From CAYPCH01 sp964409165 (GTDB taxonomy: Bacteria; Bacillota; Clostridia; Acetivibrionales; Acetivibrionaceae): a DNA stretch of 41,602 nucleotides. This document shows positions 1 to 7,507 of this stretch, piece after piece (position 1 is the first letter of the stretch; every line of letters starts with the position of its first letter). The stretch lies in contig CAYPCH010000016.1 of NCBI GenBank assembly GCA_964409165.1, positions 1 through 41,602 on the forward strand. Reading direction: 5' to 3'. The notes under the pieces are model-generated. The model searched no databases, had not been told where the DNA came from, and saw only the letters and a program-made list of their open reading frames with translations. A program made the translations under genes and the position numbers.

Positions 1-72
1 CACTACTATTATCACTACTATTATCACTACTATTATCACTACTATTATCACTACTGTTATCACTACTGTTAT
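1..72. repeat. 12-bp tandem repeat encoding SSDN units
   Basis: Six successive 12-bp units of the form CACTACTRTTAT occupy the window edge, with degenerate units continuing to about 115. Read on the minus strand, each unit encodes Asn-Ser-Ser-Asp in the tail of the truncated secreted protein. The array probably continues beyond the window. It is a coding minisatellite with no spacers. Confidence 0.9.
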
Positions 73-550
73 CACTACTACTATCGTTGCTACTATCACT
101 GCTATCGTTATTGCTATCGGAAGTATTTATTGTTACAGTATTATTGTCGGCATTCCATTTTACATCTGCTCCAAAGGCTTCTGATATGAACCTTAAAGGC
201 ACAAAAGTTCTGTTTTCTACTATTACAGGCTTTGTATCAAAGGATAGAACTGTTCCGTTAACAATCGATTCGCTCATACCTACCGTCAAAGATATTTCTA
301 TACCGGTTTTGCTAATTATTACTCTTTTTTCGTCTTCCAACCAGTCGACCTCTGCACCGAGAGAATTTGATACAAACCTTACCGGCACTAATGTACGCCA
401 GTCGTTATTGATAAAAGGTTTTGCATCGGGAAAATCAATTTTTTGCCCATTAACAACTACTTGAATGTCAACAGCTTCTGCAGAAAGAAACAAAATGTTG
501 CAAATTATAATAACCAAACTTAGTAACATTGCTGTAATTTTTTTTCTCAT
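1..550 (-). CDS. Secreted protein with copper-amine-oxidase-N-like domains and Asn/Ser/Asp repeat tail (partial)
   Basis: The frame starts at ATG 550-548 and stays open to the window edge, so the C-terminus is missing. An AAGGGG-type Shine-Dalgarno sequence lies about 10 nt upstream. The first ~25 residues (MRKKITAMLLS, then a hydrophobic run ending LSAEA) form a signal peptide. Two halves of a copper amine oxidase N-terminal-type fold follow (PF07833-like): VNGQKIDF...RTLVPVRFVSNSLGAEVDW and VNGTVLSF...RTFVPLRFISEAFGADVKW. This domain is common in secreted and S-layer proteins of clostridia and does not itself imply oxidase activity. From about residue 150 the protein becomes a low-complexity Asn-Ser-Ser-Asp repeat running off the window, probably a wall-spanning linker. 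The function of the missing part is unknown. The gene is divergent from the SLH gene at 1039. Confidence 0.85.
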   Translation of the reverse strand, partial: MRKKITAMLLSLVIIICNILFLSAEAVDIQVVVNGQKIDFPDAKPFINNDWRTLVPVRFVSNSLGAEVDWLEDEKRVIISKTGIEISLTVGMSESIVNGTVLSFDTKPVIVENRTFVPLRFISEAFGADVKWNADNNTVTINTSDSNNDSSDSSNDSSSDNSSDNSSDNSSDNSSDNSSDNSS

Positions 551-937
551 ATCTGACTAACCCCTTTTGTAAATAAAATTATACTGCATCTAAAGATGCA
601 ATCAAATTAGTAATACCCGCTCAGACAGACAGTGGAACAATATCTTTTTTAAAAGTTCTGTAAAAAAACAAACGTTTAAAAAAGAATTGTATATAAAATG
701 TGAATAAATTTGTGCTTTTATAAATACATAAGCTAATTATACTATACAATTGGAAAGAAAAGTTTATGGAAATATTAAATTTATAATAAATCATAAAAAA
801 GATTTACAATGAGAAATTGATGTTCTTGAGCTTTTGTTTAGGTCTATATACTCAAATTAAACCCCATTGTTACTATTTTAGACTCAGGTATATTCTTTTT
901 TATAAGCTTTTTTCCGATATTATAAATAAAGATTACC
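551..937. other. Divergent intergenic region
   Basis: This is AT-rich sequence between the minus-strand secreted protein and the SLH gene. A short perfect dyad, TGCATC-TAAA-GATGCA at 585-600, lies about 35 bp upstream of the minus-strand start. It could be an operator or a leader hairpin. A TATAAT-like hexamer on the minus strand near 733-738 is a possible -10, but I see no convincing -35. I find no gene here. Confidence 0.4.
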
Positions 938-1004
938 TTATTAGTGCCATTTCCTGAAAGGAAATACGGCAAAAAGCGAGGGACTTGATGTCCCGAAACT
1001 TTTT
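938..1004 (+). repeat. Double-hairpin intergenic element, copy 1
   Basis: The copy begins with TTATTAG. Hairpin 1 is ATTTCC/GGAAAT around a TGAAA loop. A conserved CGGC follows, then hairpin 2: AAAAAG pairs with CTTTTT, and inside it GGGAC pairs with GTCCC around TTGAT. The same order and sequence recur at 8511, 18308 and 22813. This copy ends about 35 nt before the start of the SLH gene and lies in its probable 5' leader, not behind a gene. It could therefore act as an attenuator or mRNA-stability element. The family is unknown to me. Confidence 0.6.
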
Positions 1005-1038
1005 ATTATAAGTGCAAAGTAAGAAGGAGTGTGTAACT

Positions 1039-2814
1039 ATGTTAAAAAAAAGAAATATTGTGATTCTGACTGCAATATTAATTACATTAATGCAATTTTC
1101 AGTACTGACTTATGCGCAGAAAGACACTGATACCGTCAGTAGTTTTACTGATGTTGGACAAGAGCATTGGGCATATGATGCAATAAATTGGATGATTAAA
1201 AATAAGGTCATTTCGGGCTATCCTGACAATACTTTTAAGCCTGAGAGGGTAGTAACCAGAGCAGAGTTTTCAAAAATTATGGTACTGGCATTAAATTTGC
1301 AATTAAGGACACCTGAAGAGCGCACTTTCAATGATTTAAACAAAAACCATTGGGCATATACCTTTGTAGAGTCTGCCAAGTATTATCTCACTGGCTTCAG
1401 GTCAAGAGATGGCGTGGATAATTTTTATCCCGACAGGGAAGCTGTAAGGGAGGATATGGCTGTAGCACTTGTAAGAGCAAAGAATTACCAGAATGAAAGC
1501 GTTGATGAGTCAATACTTAACGTGTTCTCTGACAGGGATTCAATATCTCCTAACTTAAAGAAGGATGTTGCAATTGCCTTAAAGCATGAGATCATGATAG
1601 GAAGCCCGGTGGAAGGCAGTGAGCAAAATGTCTTCAGACCACAGGGCTTCCTTACGAGAGCCGAAGCTGCAGCATTGATATACAATGTGTTGAAAAACAA
1701 TTCACAGGAGGAGAAAGTAACCTACGATAACCCTTATAATTCAAATAATACGGGTGGACAAACAGAAGGCAACGATGTATTCCCTATTACTGAGGGCGAC
1801 AGTATTTATGATTATCCTGTCCCTGTAGTCCAAAGTGAAATCAAAGAAGGTAAAATATATTTGAGTTGGACTAAGGCAGCTGAGAATAAATTCAATTATT
1901 ATAAGGTGGTAGTATCAAAAAATAATTCTGTACCTGTATATCCGCAGGATGGGTATTTATACGTTATAAGCGACAGGGAGAAGACCGTGGTCGAAATAGG
2001 AGATGAAGGATATAATGGAGGAGACTTTGGAGGTCGGCTGATACCGGGAGAAAAATACTATTTTAGTGTTACGGCTGTTTATGATGATGCTAAAGTTCCT
2101 GGAAATTCGTTAGCCCTTGTTTATCAAGAACAGGCTGTGCAACAAAATGAATCTCCCAAATTATCCGGACAGATAAAAGATGATAAAATATACTTGAGCT
2201 GGGATACTGCAAGTCAATCAGGCTTTACATATTACAAGATTGTAATATCAAAAGACAATTCGAGTCCTAAATATCCTGACAACGGTTACCTGTGCTATTA
2301 TACAGATAAAAACAGGACATATATGACGATTGACAATAAGGAACGCTACAATGGAGGAGATTTTGGTGAGTATCTTATTCCCGGAGAGAGTTATTACTTC
2401 AGTATAACCTATGTGTATAGCAATAAAAAGGTTTTCACCAACACATTAAGATTGACCTATCCTGAAAACTCTATGGAAAATCAGACTTCCAAGAGGTCGG
2501 GTCCTGTGCTCAGGGGCTCTGTGGTAGGTAAAAAGATAGTTCTTACATGGAGTCCTGTAGACCCTTCAGGTTTTGTGTACTACAAGGTTGTAATATCGAA
2601 GGACGATTCAACACCAGTATACCCTGAGGATGGATATCTATATGTAATAAGTGATGTCAATAAGACCAATGCGGTTATTGACAACAGCAGTCCTTATAAC
2701 GGAGGAGGTTTCGGGAAATACCTGATATCAGGTCAGAAGTATTACTTCAGTATAACTGCTGTTTATGAAAATGAGAAGATATCCGGCAATACGGTGCAGT
2801 TAATATATCCTTAA
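1039..2814 (+). CDS. S-layer-homology protein with three Fn3-like C-terminal repeats
   Basis: The start is the ATG at 1039, which has AAGGAG 9-14 nt upstream; an earlier in-frame start at 1012 lacks such a site. The 591-residue product begins with a signal peptide ending near TYA-QKD. Three SLH modules occupy about residues 33-220 (FTDVGQEHWAYDAINW..., FNDLNKNHWAYTFVE..., and a third ending FLTRAEAAALIYN). SLH modules bind pyruvylated secondary wall polymer and tether proteins to the surface. Three ~100-residue repeats follow, beginning near residues 265, 375 and 490. Each has KIYLSW or KIVLTW, YYKVVISK, YPxDGYLY, YNGGxFG and GxxYYFSIT, a pattern resembling fibronectin type III domains. No catalytic domain or cohesin is visible. 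The protein is probably a surface binding or structural protein. Confidence 0.88.
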   Translation: MLKKRNIVILTAILITLMQFSVLTYAQKDTDTVSSFTDVGQEHWAYDAINWMIKNKVISGYPDNTFKPERVVTRAEFSKIMVLALNLQLRTPEERTFNDLNKNHWAYTFVESAKYYLTGFRSRDGVDNFYPDREAVREDMAVALVRAKNYQNESVDESILNVFSDRDSISPNLKKDVAIALKHEIMIGSPVEGSEQNVFRPQGFLTRAEAAALIYNVLKNNSQEEKVTYDNPYNSNNTGGQTEGNDVFPITEGDSIYDYPVPVVQSEIKEGKIYLSWTKAAENKFNYYKVVVSKNNSVPVYPQDGYLYVISDREKTVVEIGDEGYNGGDFGGRLIPGEKYYFSVTAVYDDAKVPGNSLALVYQEQAVQQNESPKLSGQIKDDKIYLSWDTASQSGFTYYKIVISKDNSSPKYPDNGYLCYYTDKNRTYMTIDNKERYNGGDFGEYLIPGESYYFSITYVYSNKKVFTNTLRLTYPENSMENQTSKRSGPVLRGSVVGKKIVLTWSPVDPSGFVYYKVVISKDDSTPVYPEDGYLYVISDVNKTNAVIDNSSPYNGGGFGKYLISGQKYYFSITAVYENEKISGNTVQLIYP

Positions 2815-2842
2815 TTAAGAATATGTGGGGGGTAAATGTTTT

Positions 2843-3193
2843 ATGGTAGGGTATATGAAAAATCATGAAAAGTTTGTAATGGAATTTCTGGAATCCAATA
2901 AGAAGGAAGGACTTTTACAAATTAAAGAATACCATAAGGTACAAATTGAGGTTATACAGCACGAAAGGCTGGTGCACCTTTTGGTGACACTAGCCTTCGG
3001 ATGTTTCTTTCTTATATCAGTTTTGTTTGCTGCTGTTTTTGAAAAGTTGGGAATTCTGGCTCTAAGCTTTTTGTTCCTTGTACTTCTGGTTCCATATATC
3101 ATTCACTACTACAAGCTTGAAAATGGAATACAGAGGTGGTATGGCCTGTATAATGATATTAACAAAAGGCTTGACAACAAGTTTGACCAATAA
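2843..3193 (+). CDS. Small membrane protein, unknown function
   Basis: The chosen ATG at 2843 has a strong GGGGGG site at 2827-2832; a GTG at 2825 and an ATG at 2855 are alternatives. The product of ~116 residues has a charged N-terminal helix of about 45 residues, two hydrophobic segments (about 47-69 and 72-92, LVTLAFGCFFLISVLF and GILALSFLFLVLLVPYI), and a short charged tail. It lies 28 bp behind the SLH gene on the same strand and is probably co-transcribed. Its stop is only 10 bp from the convergent pflB stop, with no clear terminator between them. I do not recognise the family. Confidence 0.7.
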   Translation: MVGYMKNHEKFVMEFLESNKKEGLLQIKEYHKVQIEVIQHERLVHLLVTLAFGCFFLISVLFAAVFEKLGILALSFLFLVLLVPYIIHYYKLENGIQRWYGLYNDINKRLDNKFDQ

Positions 3194-3203
3194 ATAGTAA
3201 ACT

Positions 3204-5438
3204 TTACATTGCACTGTGGAAGGTGCGAGTGATGACCTCTAATTGCTGTTGTTTTGTCAGTCTTATGAAATTTACAGCATACCCGGATACCCTTATGGTG
3301 AGCTGCGGATAATTGTAGGGGTCTTCCATTGCTTTTTCCAGAATCACTTTTTCCAATACATTTATATTTACATGGTGACCGCCCTTAAAAAAGTAGCCGT
3401 CTAATAATGCAACAAGGTTACTAAGTCTCGAATCGGTATCTCTTCCAAGAGAGCGGGGAACAAGTGTCAGGGTAAGGGATACGCCGTCCTTGCAGTATTC
3501 ATAAGGAATTTTTGCGACTGAATTTAAGGCAGCCAGTGCTCCCATTTTATCCCTTCCATGCATCGGATTAGCTCCCGGTGCAAAAGGTTCGCCCTTTTTT
3601 CTGCCATCGGGTGTTGAACCTGTTTTCTTACCGTACACAACATTTGAGGTTATAGTAAGGATGGAAAGTGTGTGCTGTGCATTCCTGTAAGTACTGCATT
3701 CTTTCAAATTCTTTATAAAGTCTCCGACCAATTCCACAGCAATGCTGTCAACCCGGTCGTCGTCATTTCCGAATTTAGGGTAATCTCCTTTTATTTCAAA
3801 ATCCGTTATAAGACCTCTCTCATCCCGGATGGCTTTAACATAGGTATATTTAATGGCGCTAAGCGAATCGGCAAGAACTGAAAGCCCAGCAATACCAAAA
3901 GCCATAAGCCTTTCGACTTCTGTATCGTGGAGTGCCATCATAAGCCTCTCATATGCATATTTGTCATGCATATAATGAATGACATTCATAGTATTCACAT
4001 ACAGCCTAGCAAGCCATTTTTGCAGGTTTTTAAATCTTGAAAGCACCTTGTTGTAATCCAGATAATCATCGGTATAGGGCTCTGACATGGGAGCTACCTG
4101 GTCGCCTGTAATTTCATCCTTTCCGCCGTTTAAGGACAGAAGCAACAGCTTTGGCAGGTTACAGCGGGCTCCGAAGAACTGCATATCTTTTCCTAAACGC
4201 ATGGCTGAAACGCAGCAGGATATTCCGTAGTCATCATTGAACAGAGGTTGCATAAGGTCATCATTCTCATATTGAATGGCGCTGGTGACCATGGAAACTT
4301 TGGCGCAGAACTTTTTGAAATTCACTGGGAGTTGACCTGACCAGAGAATTGTCATATTAGGCTCGGGTGCAGGTCCAAGGTTAAACAGCGTCTGCAAAAA
4401 GCGGAAAGAAGTTTTTGTTACCATATGTCTTCCATCTTCACACATTCCGCCAATGGACTCTGTAATCCACACTGGATCGCCTGCAAATAGTTCATTGTAA
4501 TCAGGAGTTCTTAAGTGCCGTATCAATCTTAACTTTATTACAAACTGGTCTACTAATTCTTGAGCTTCAATCTCTGTCAACTTTCCTTCCGATAAATCCC
4601 TTTCGATATATATATCAAAGAAAGTACTGACTCTTCCAAGTGAATTTGCAGCTCCATTTGTTTCTTTCATCGCACCGAGGAAAGAAAAGTATGTCCATTG
4701 GATAGCTTCCATGGCATTTTCAGCCGGTGTCATGATATCAAATCCATAGCTTTGAGCCATTCGAGCCAATTCATCAAGGGCTTTGATCTGTTCTGAAACT
4801 TCTTCTCTCAAGCGTATTGTTTCCTCGTTCATATCCATGTTGAGTAAAGTGTTCAGGTCGTTTTTTTTCTCTTCAATCAGCCTTGCTGTGCCATAAAGAG
4901 CAACTCTTCTATAATCTCCTATTATTCTTCCGCGTCCATAAGCATCGGGAAGTCCTGTAATAACCCCGCACTTTCTTGCCTTTTTCATCTCAGGGGTATA
5001 TGCACTGAAAACGCCGTCATTATGGGTTTTGCAGTAGTTTTCAAAAGTTTTTTCAATTTTGGGTGAAAGCTTATAGTCGTACTTTTCGCATGCCTGTTTG
5101 GTCATCCTTATACCCCCAAAGGGGATAACTGCACGTTTTAATGGTCTATCGGTCTGAAGACCTTTTATAACCTCATACTTTTCATCAATATAACCCGGCA
5201 CATGGCTTGTAATACCTGAGACCGTTCTTGTATCGACATTTAAAACACCGTTTTTTGATAATTCTTCCCGCAGAAGCTTTTTACACTTGCTCCACAGCTT
5301 TGTTGTTCTAATGCTGGAGTGTTTTAGAAATTCTTCAGACCCATCATAAGGATTGTAATTTTTGACTATAAAATCGCGTACATCAATCGCATTTTGCCAG
5401 TTACCCTGAATAAATCCATTCCATGCTTTATCGAACAT
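3204..5438 (-). CDS. pflB: Formate C-acetyltransferase (pyruvate formate-lyase)
   Basis: This glycyl-radical enzyme converts pyruvate and CoA to acetyl-CoA and formate in the anaerobic cytoplasm. The start MFDKAWNGF at 5438 has AGGAGGG 8-14 nt upstream and gives 744 residues, close to the family's ~760. The frame extends 38 codons further upstream, but that extension runs through the riboswitch and is rejected. The catalytic cysteine pair is C408-C409 in ISCCVSAM. The radical glycine is about G719 in RVSGYAV near the C-terminus. No pflA activating enzyme lies next to it in this window. The gene has its own promoter and a ZTP riboswitch leader. In related thermophilic clostridia, Pfl formate also feeds one-carbon metabolism. 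Confidence 0.97.
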   Translation of the reverse strand: MFDKAWNGFIQGNWQNAIDVRDFIVKNYNPYDGSEEFLKHSSIRTTKLWSKCKKLLREELSKNGVLNVDTRTVSGITSHVPGYIDEKYEVIKGLQTDRPLKRAVIPFGGIRMTKQACEKYDYKLSPKIEKTFENYCKTHNDGVFSAYTPEMKKARKCGVITGLPDAYGRGRIIGDYRRVALYGTARLIEEKKNDLNTLLNMDMNEETIRLREEVSEQIKALDELARMAQSYGFDIMTPAENAMEAIQWTYFSFLGAMKETNGAANSLGRVSTFFDIYIERDLSEGKLTEIEAQELVDQFVIKLRLIRHLRTPDYNELFAGDPVWITESIGGMCEDGRHMVTKTSFRFLQTLFNLGPAPEPNMTILWSGQLPVNFKKFCAKVSMVTSAIQYENDDLMQPLFNDDYGISCCVSAMRLGKDMQFFGARCNLPKLLLLSLNGGKDEITGDQVAPMSEPYTDDYLDYNKVLSRFKNLQKWLARLYVNTMNVIHYMHDKYAYERLMMALHDTEVERLMAFGIAGLSVLADSLSAIKYTYVKAIRDERGLITDFEIKGDYPKFGNDDDRVDSIAVELVGDFIKNLKECSTYRNAQHTLSILTITSNVVYGKKTGSTPDGRKKGEPFAPGANPMHGRDKMGALAALNSVAKIPYEYCKDGVSLTLTLVPRSLGRDTDSRLSNLVALLDGYFFKGGHHVNINVLEKVILEKAMEDPYNYPQLTIRVSGYAVNFIRLTKQQQLEVITRTFHSAM

Positions 5439-5469
5439 TTCAATCCCTCCTAAAACATACCAGAATCCG

Positions 5470-5576
5470 AATAAACAAACCGCCTGAGTACATTTAATAT
5501 TACCCAGGCGGTCGGCAAATTCCAAAATCATACTCCCTGTGGTAAACTCCACTTCCGCCAGTCGTATGACTCCCTT
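5470..5576 (-). promoter_or_regulatory. ZTP (ZMP) riboswitch, pfl motif, in the pflB leader
   Basis: Read on the minus strand, the leader contains GGGAGUCAUACGACUGGCGG, a short hairpin (GUGG...CCAC), AGGGAGUAUGAUU, and then the diagnostic GCCGACCGCCUGGG. These are the conserved parts of the pfl motif, known to bind ZMP/ZTP, the purine intermediates that build up when 10-formyl-tetrahydrofolate is short. Just downstream, CCGCCUGGG can pair with CUCAGGCGG, which is followed by UUUGUUUAUU. That is a terminator sharing sequence with the aptamer, the usual expression platform, so ligand should switch pflB on. The aptamer covers about 5500-5575 and the platform about 5470-5510. Confidence 0.93.
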
Positions 5577-5593
5577 ATCGTTATCATAACTTA

Positions 5594-5623
5594 AGTATAG
5601 TGCATTGCCGATAATGTTGTCAA
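5594..5623 (-). promoter_or_regulatory. Sigma-A promoter of pflB
   Basis: On the minus strand TTGACA (5623-5618) and TATACT (5599-5594) are separated by 18 bp. Transcription would start near 5587, about 10 nt before the first paired bases of the ZTP aptamer. This makes it the likely promoter of the riboswitch-pflB unit. Confidence 0.8.
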
Positions 5624-5688
5624 GAGAATAAAAAGAAACATCACGGCAAAACCATGAAAATTGAAAATTCGTTTTAAGTCTAATTCAA

Positions 5689-6921
5689 TTATTTTGTTGC
5701 AAAAACCTTTTTGAGCTTTGCAAATCTTGGCAGTCCGTCTTCCAATACAAGCTTGGATTCTCCCTGAATTAACGGAAGGGCATATTTAACGAAGTCTTCG
5801 GTCAGACCGTTTCCTTCTTTATTAATCCATTCGCTTGGTATTTTCTTTTCTGTATTTGCAACGTCAGTTAGGTTGATGAGCTTTATATTGCATTTGTATT
5901 CTGAACCTTCAGCTCTTTCGAAAGCAACCATGTAGTCTGTTTTGCCTTCAACTGCATATTTCACTGCCCATTGTCCTGCCATATAAGCCTCGTTTACGTC
6001 GGTAAGGGAAGCAACATGAGCAGCACACCTTTGAAGGAGACTAAATTCAATTCCTCTTACTTTTGCGCCGAGTTTCTCTTTGGCGATGTTGGCCAAAGTA
6101 GCAGCAGTACCTCCTAATTGGGCATGCCCGAAGGAATCTTTTGTTCCGGCTTCAGCAATGTATTTTCCATTTTCATCCTTGCATCCTTCAGATACAGCAA
6201 TAATAACCTTACCCTGCTTTTTATATATGTTACTTGTCTCTTCAAGGAATTTATCAACATTGAAAGCAAGTTCAGGAAGGTATATAAGGTCCGGACCGTT
6301 GCCTTTGTAAGCAGCAAGAGCTGTTGCAGCAGTGAGCCATCCTGCATTTCTTCCCATAACTTCAAGAACTGTTATCATTCCTGTATCATAAACTCTTGCA
6401 TCATGGAAAACTTCCATTGTAGAAGTAGCAATGTATTTTGCAGCACTACCGTAACCCGGACAGTGATCTGTTCCCCAAAGGTCGTTGTCTATTGTCTTAG
6501 GAACACCCATAACTCTACACTCGTAACCGACTTTCTGCATATACTTGCTTATCTTGTTGCAGGTATCCATTGAGTCGTTTCCGCCGTTGTAAAAGAAATA
6601 TCTGATATTATACTTTTTGAATACTTCCAGAAGTCTTTTATAATCTGTTTCATCTTCGTCAGCACTTTTCAGTTTGTATCTTACAGAACCTAAAGACGAT
6701 GATGGAGTGGTTTTAAGAAGATCCAGTTCATAAGAATCTTCCTTGCTCATATCATAGAATTTCTCATCTAAAACACCTTTGATTCCATGTGCTGCACCAT
6801 ACACAGCAGTAATACATTCCTGTTTTAATGCTTCTTGAATTACTCCGGCAGCACTTGCATTAATAACCGATGTCGGACCACCGGATTGTCCGAACATACA
6901 TGCGCCTTCCAAACGGCTCAT
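5689..6921 (-). CDS. pfp: 6-phosphofructokinase, PPi-dependent type
   Basis: The enzyme phosphorylates fructose 6-phosphate in glycolysis. The 410-residue product starts MSRLEGACMFGQSGGPTSV at 6921, with AGGAGG 8-13 nt upstream. GQSGGPTSVI is the N-terminal phosphate-binding loop. Two positions point to pyrophosphate rather than ATP. The GGDGS motif of ATP enzymes reads GGNDS (residues 113-117), with Asp in the position that blocks the ATP alpha-phosphate. The PGTIDND motif reads PKTIDND (141-147) with Lys. PPi-phosphofructokinase is the main glycolytic enzyme in Clostridium thermocellum. The gene is divergent from fba and upstream of pflB on the same strand, but pflB has its own promoter. 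Confidence 0.95.
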   Translation of the reverse strand: MSRLEGACMFGQSGGPTSVINASAAGVIQEALKQECITAVYGAAHGIKGVLDEKFYDMSKEDSYELDLLKTTPSSSLGSVRYKLKSADEDETDYKRLLEVFKKYNIRYFFYNGGNDSMDTCNKISKYMQKVGYECRVMGVPKTIDNDLWGTDHCPGYGSAAKYIATSTMEVFHDARVYDTGMITVLEVMGRNAGWLTAATALAAYKGNGPDLIYLPELAFNVDKFLEETSNIYKKQGKVIIAVSEGCKDENGKYIAEAGTKDSFGHAQLGGTAATLANIAKEKLGAKVRGIEFSLLQRCAAHVASLTDVNEAYMAGQWAVKYAVEGKTDYMVAFERAEGSEYKCNIKLINLTDVANTEKKIPSEWINKEGNGLTEDFVKYALPLIQGESKLVLEDGLPRFAKLKKVFATK

Positions 6922-6947
6922 ACTAAAACCTCCTTAATAATATATGT

Positions 6948-7083
6948 TACTCAACTTTCCCGCTTATAGTATTTTGAAGCTATGGTGCTCACAAGTTAAG
7001 GTCAAAAAGTTTACTTTTTGACCGCTGTGAGCAATGCTGAGATAACGGCAAAGAGCCCATAAATACTGTGGGATAGTTGAGTA
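6948..7083. repeat. ~135-bp foldable element A, upstream of pfp
   Basis: The ends are inverted repeats (ACTCAACTTTCC... / ...GGATAGTTGAGT). Nested inside are AGTATTT/AAATACT, TGCTCACA/TGTGAGCA and a terminal 10-bp stem GGTCAAAAAG/CTTTTTGACC with a TTTA loop, so the whole element can fold into one long hairpin. A second copy, about 90% identical and in the same orientation, is at 7347-7481. Element A ends 27 bp from the pfp start codon, so it should lie in the pfp 5' leader. No transposase or target-site duplication is evident. It could be a MITE-like insertion or a structured leader. Confidence 0.8.
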
Positions 7084-7274
7084 TGTTAGTTTGAAAAAGT
7101 ATTTATCCTTTTTGGTCAAAACACAATCAAATAAAAATATAACATAACCATATATAAAATGCAATTACACTTGATAGAATTTTGTCAATTTACTATTAGA
7201 TATGTTTTTTTAGATATGTTCTTAAATATATTTTTTTATATTTTCATCATTCCTAACTATTTTGAAATTAAAAC

Positions 7275-7302
7275 TTGATTTTCACTTTGAATCTGGTAAA
7301 AT
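7275..7302 (+). promoter_or_regulatory. Possible promoter for fba
   Basis: TTGATT (7275-7280) and TAAAAT (7297-7302) are 16 bp apart on the plus strand. If used, the transcript starts near 7310 and carries element B in a ~200-nt leader before fba. The match is moderate. Confidence 0.4.
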
Positions 7303-7346
7303 TAATATGACAAAAACTTAACAAGTGAGGGTATGATAACTAAATA

Positions 7347-7481
7347 ACTCAACTTTCTACTTATAGTATTTTGAGGCTATGGTTGCTCACAAGTTAAGGG
7401 CAAAAAGTTTACTTTTTGACCGCGGTGAGCAATGTTGCGTTAGCGGCAAAGAACCCATAAATACTGTGGGAAAGTTGAGTA
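7347..7481. repeat. ~135-bp foldable element B, upstream of fba
   Basis: This is the second copy of element A, direct on the plus strand, ending 26 bp before the fba ATG. The terminal stem is better paired here (ACTCAACTTTC with GAAAGTTGAGT). TTGCTCAC/GTGAGCAA is kept while its flanking base pairs differ from copy A. The apical stem has one mismatch (GGGC against GACC). Because the two host genes diverge, the element is in opposite orientation relative to each, though each copy sits at the same distance from a start codon. Confidence 0.8.
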
Positions 7482-7507
7482 AATAATAAATACGAGGAGT
7501 TGGAAAT

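Noticed and set aside
1..72. CRISPR-like direct repeats
   Set aside because: The 12-bp units have no spacers and are in frame with a coding tail.
87..464. Plus-strand frame of ~125 codons over the first gene
   Set aside because: It is the antisense shadow of the signal-peptide and copper-amine-oxidase-N-like coding sequence on the minus strand, which has a ribosome site and known domain motifs.
5439..5552. 38-codon N-terminal extension of pflB
   Set aside because: It lies in the ZTP riboswitch, has no ribosome site and is absent from the usual Pfl length.
6948..7481. An insertion sequence or composite transposon flanked by the twin elements
   Set aside because: The 260 bp between the copies has no transposase or cargo gene, and no target-site duplication was seen.
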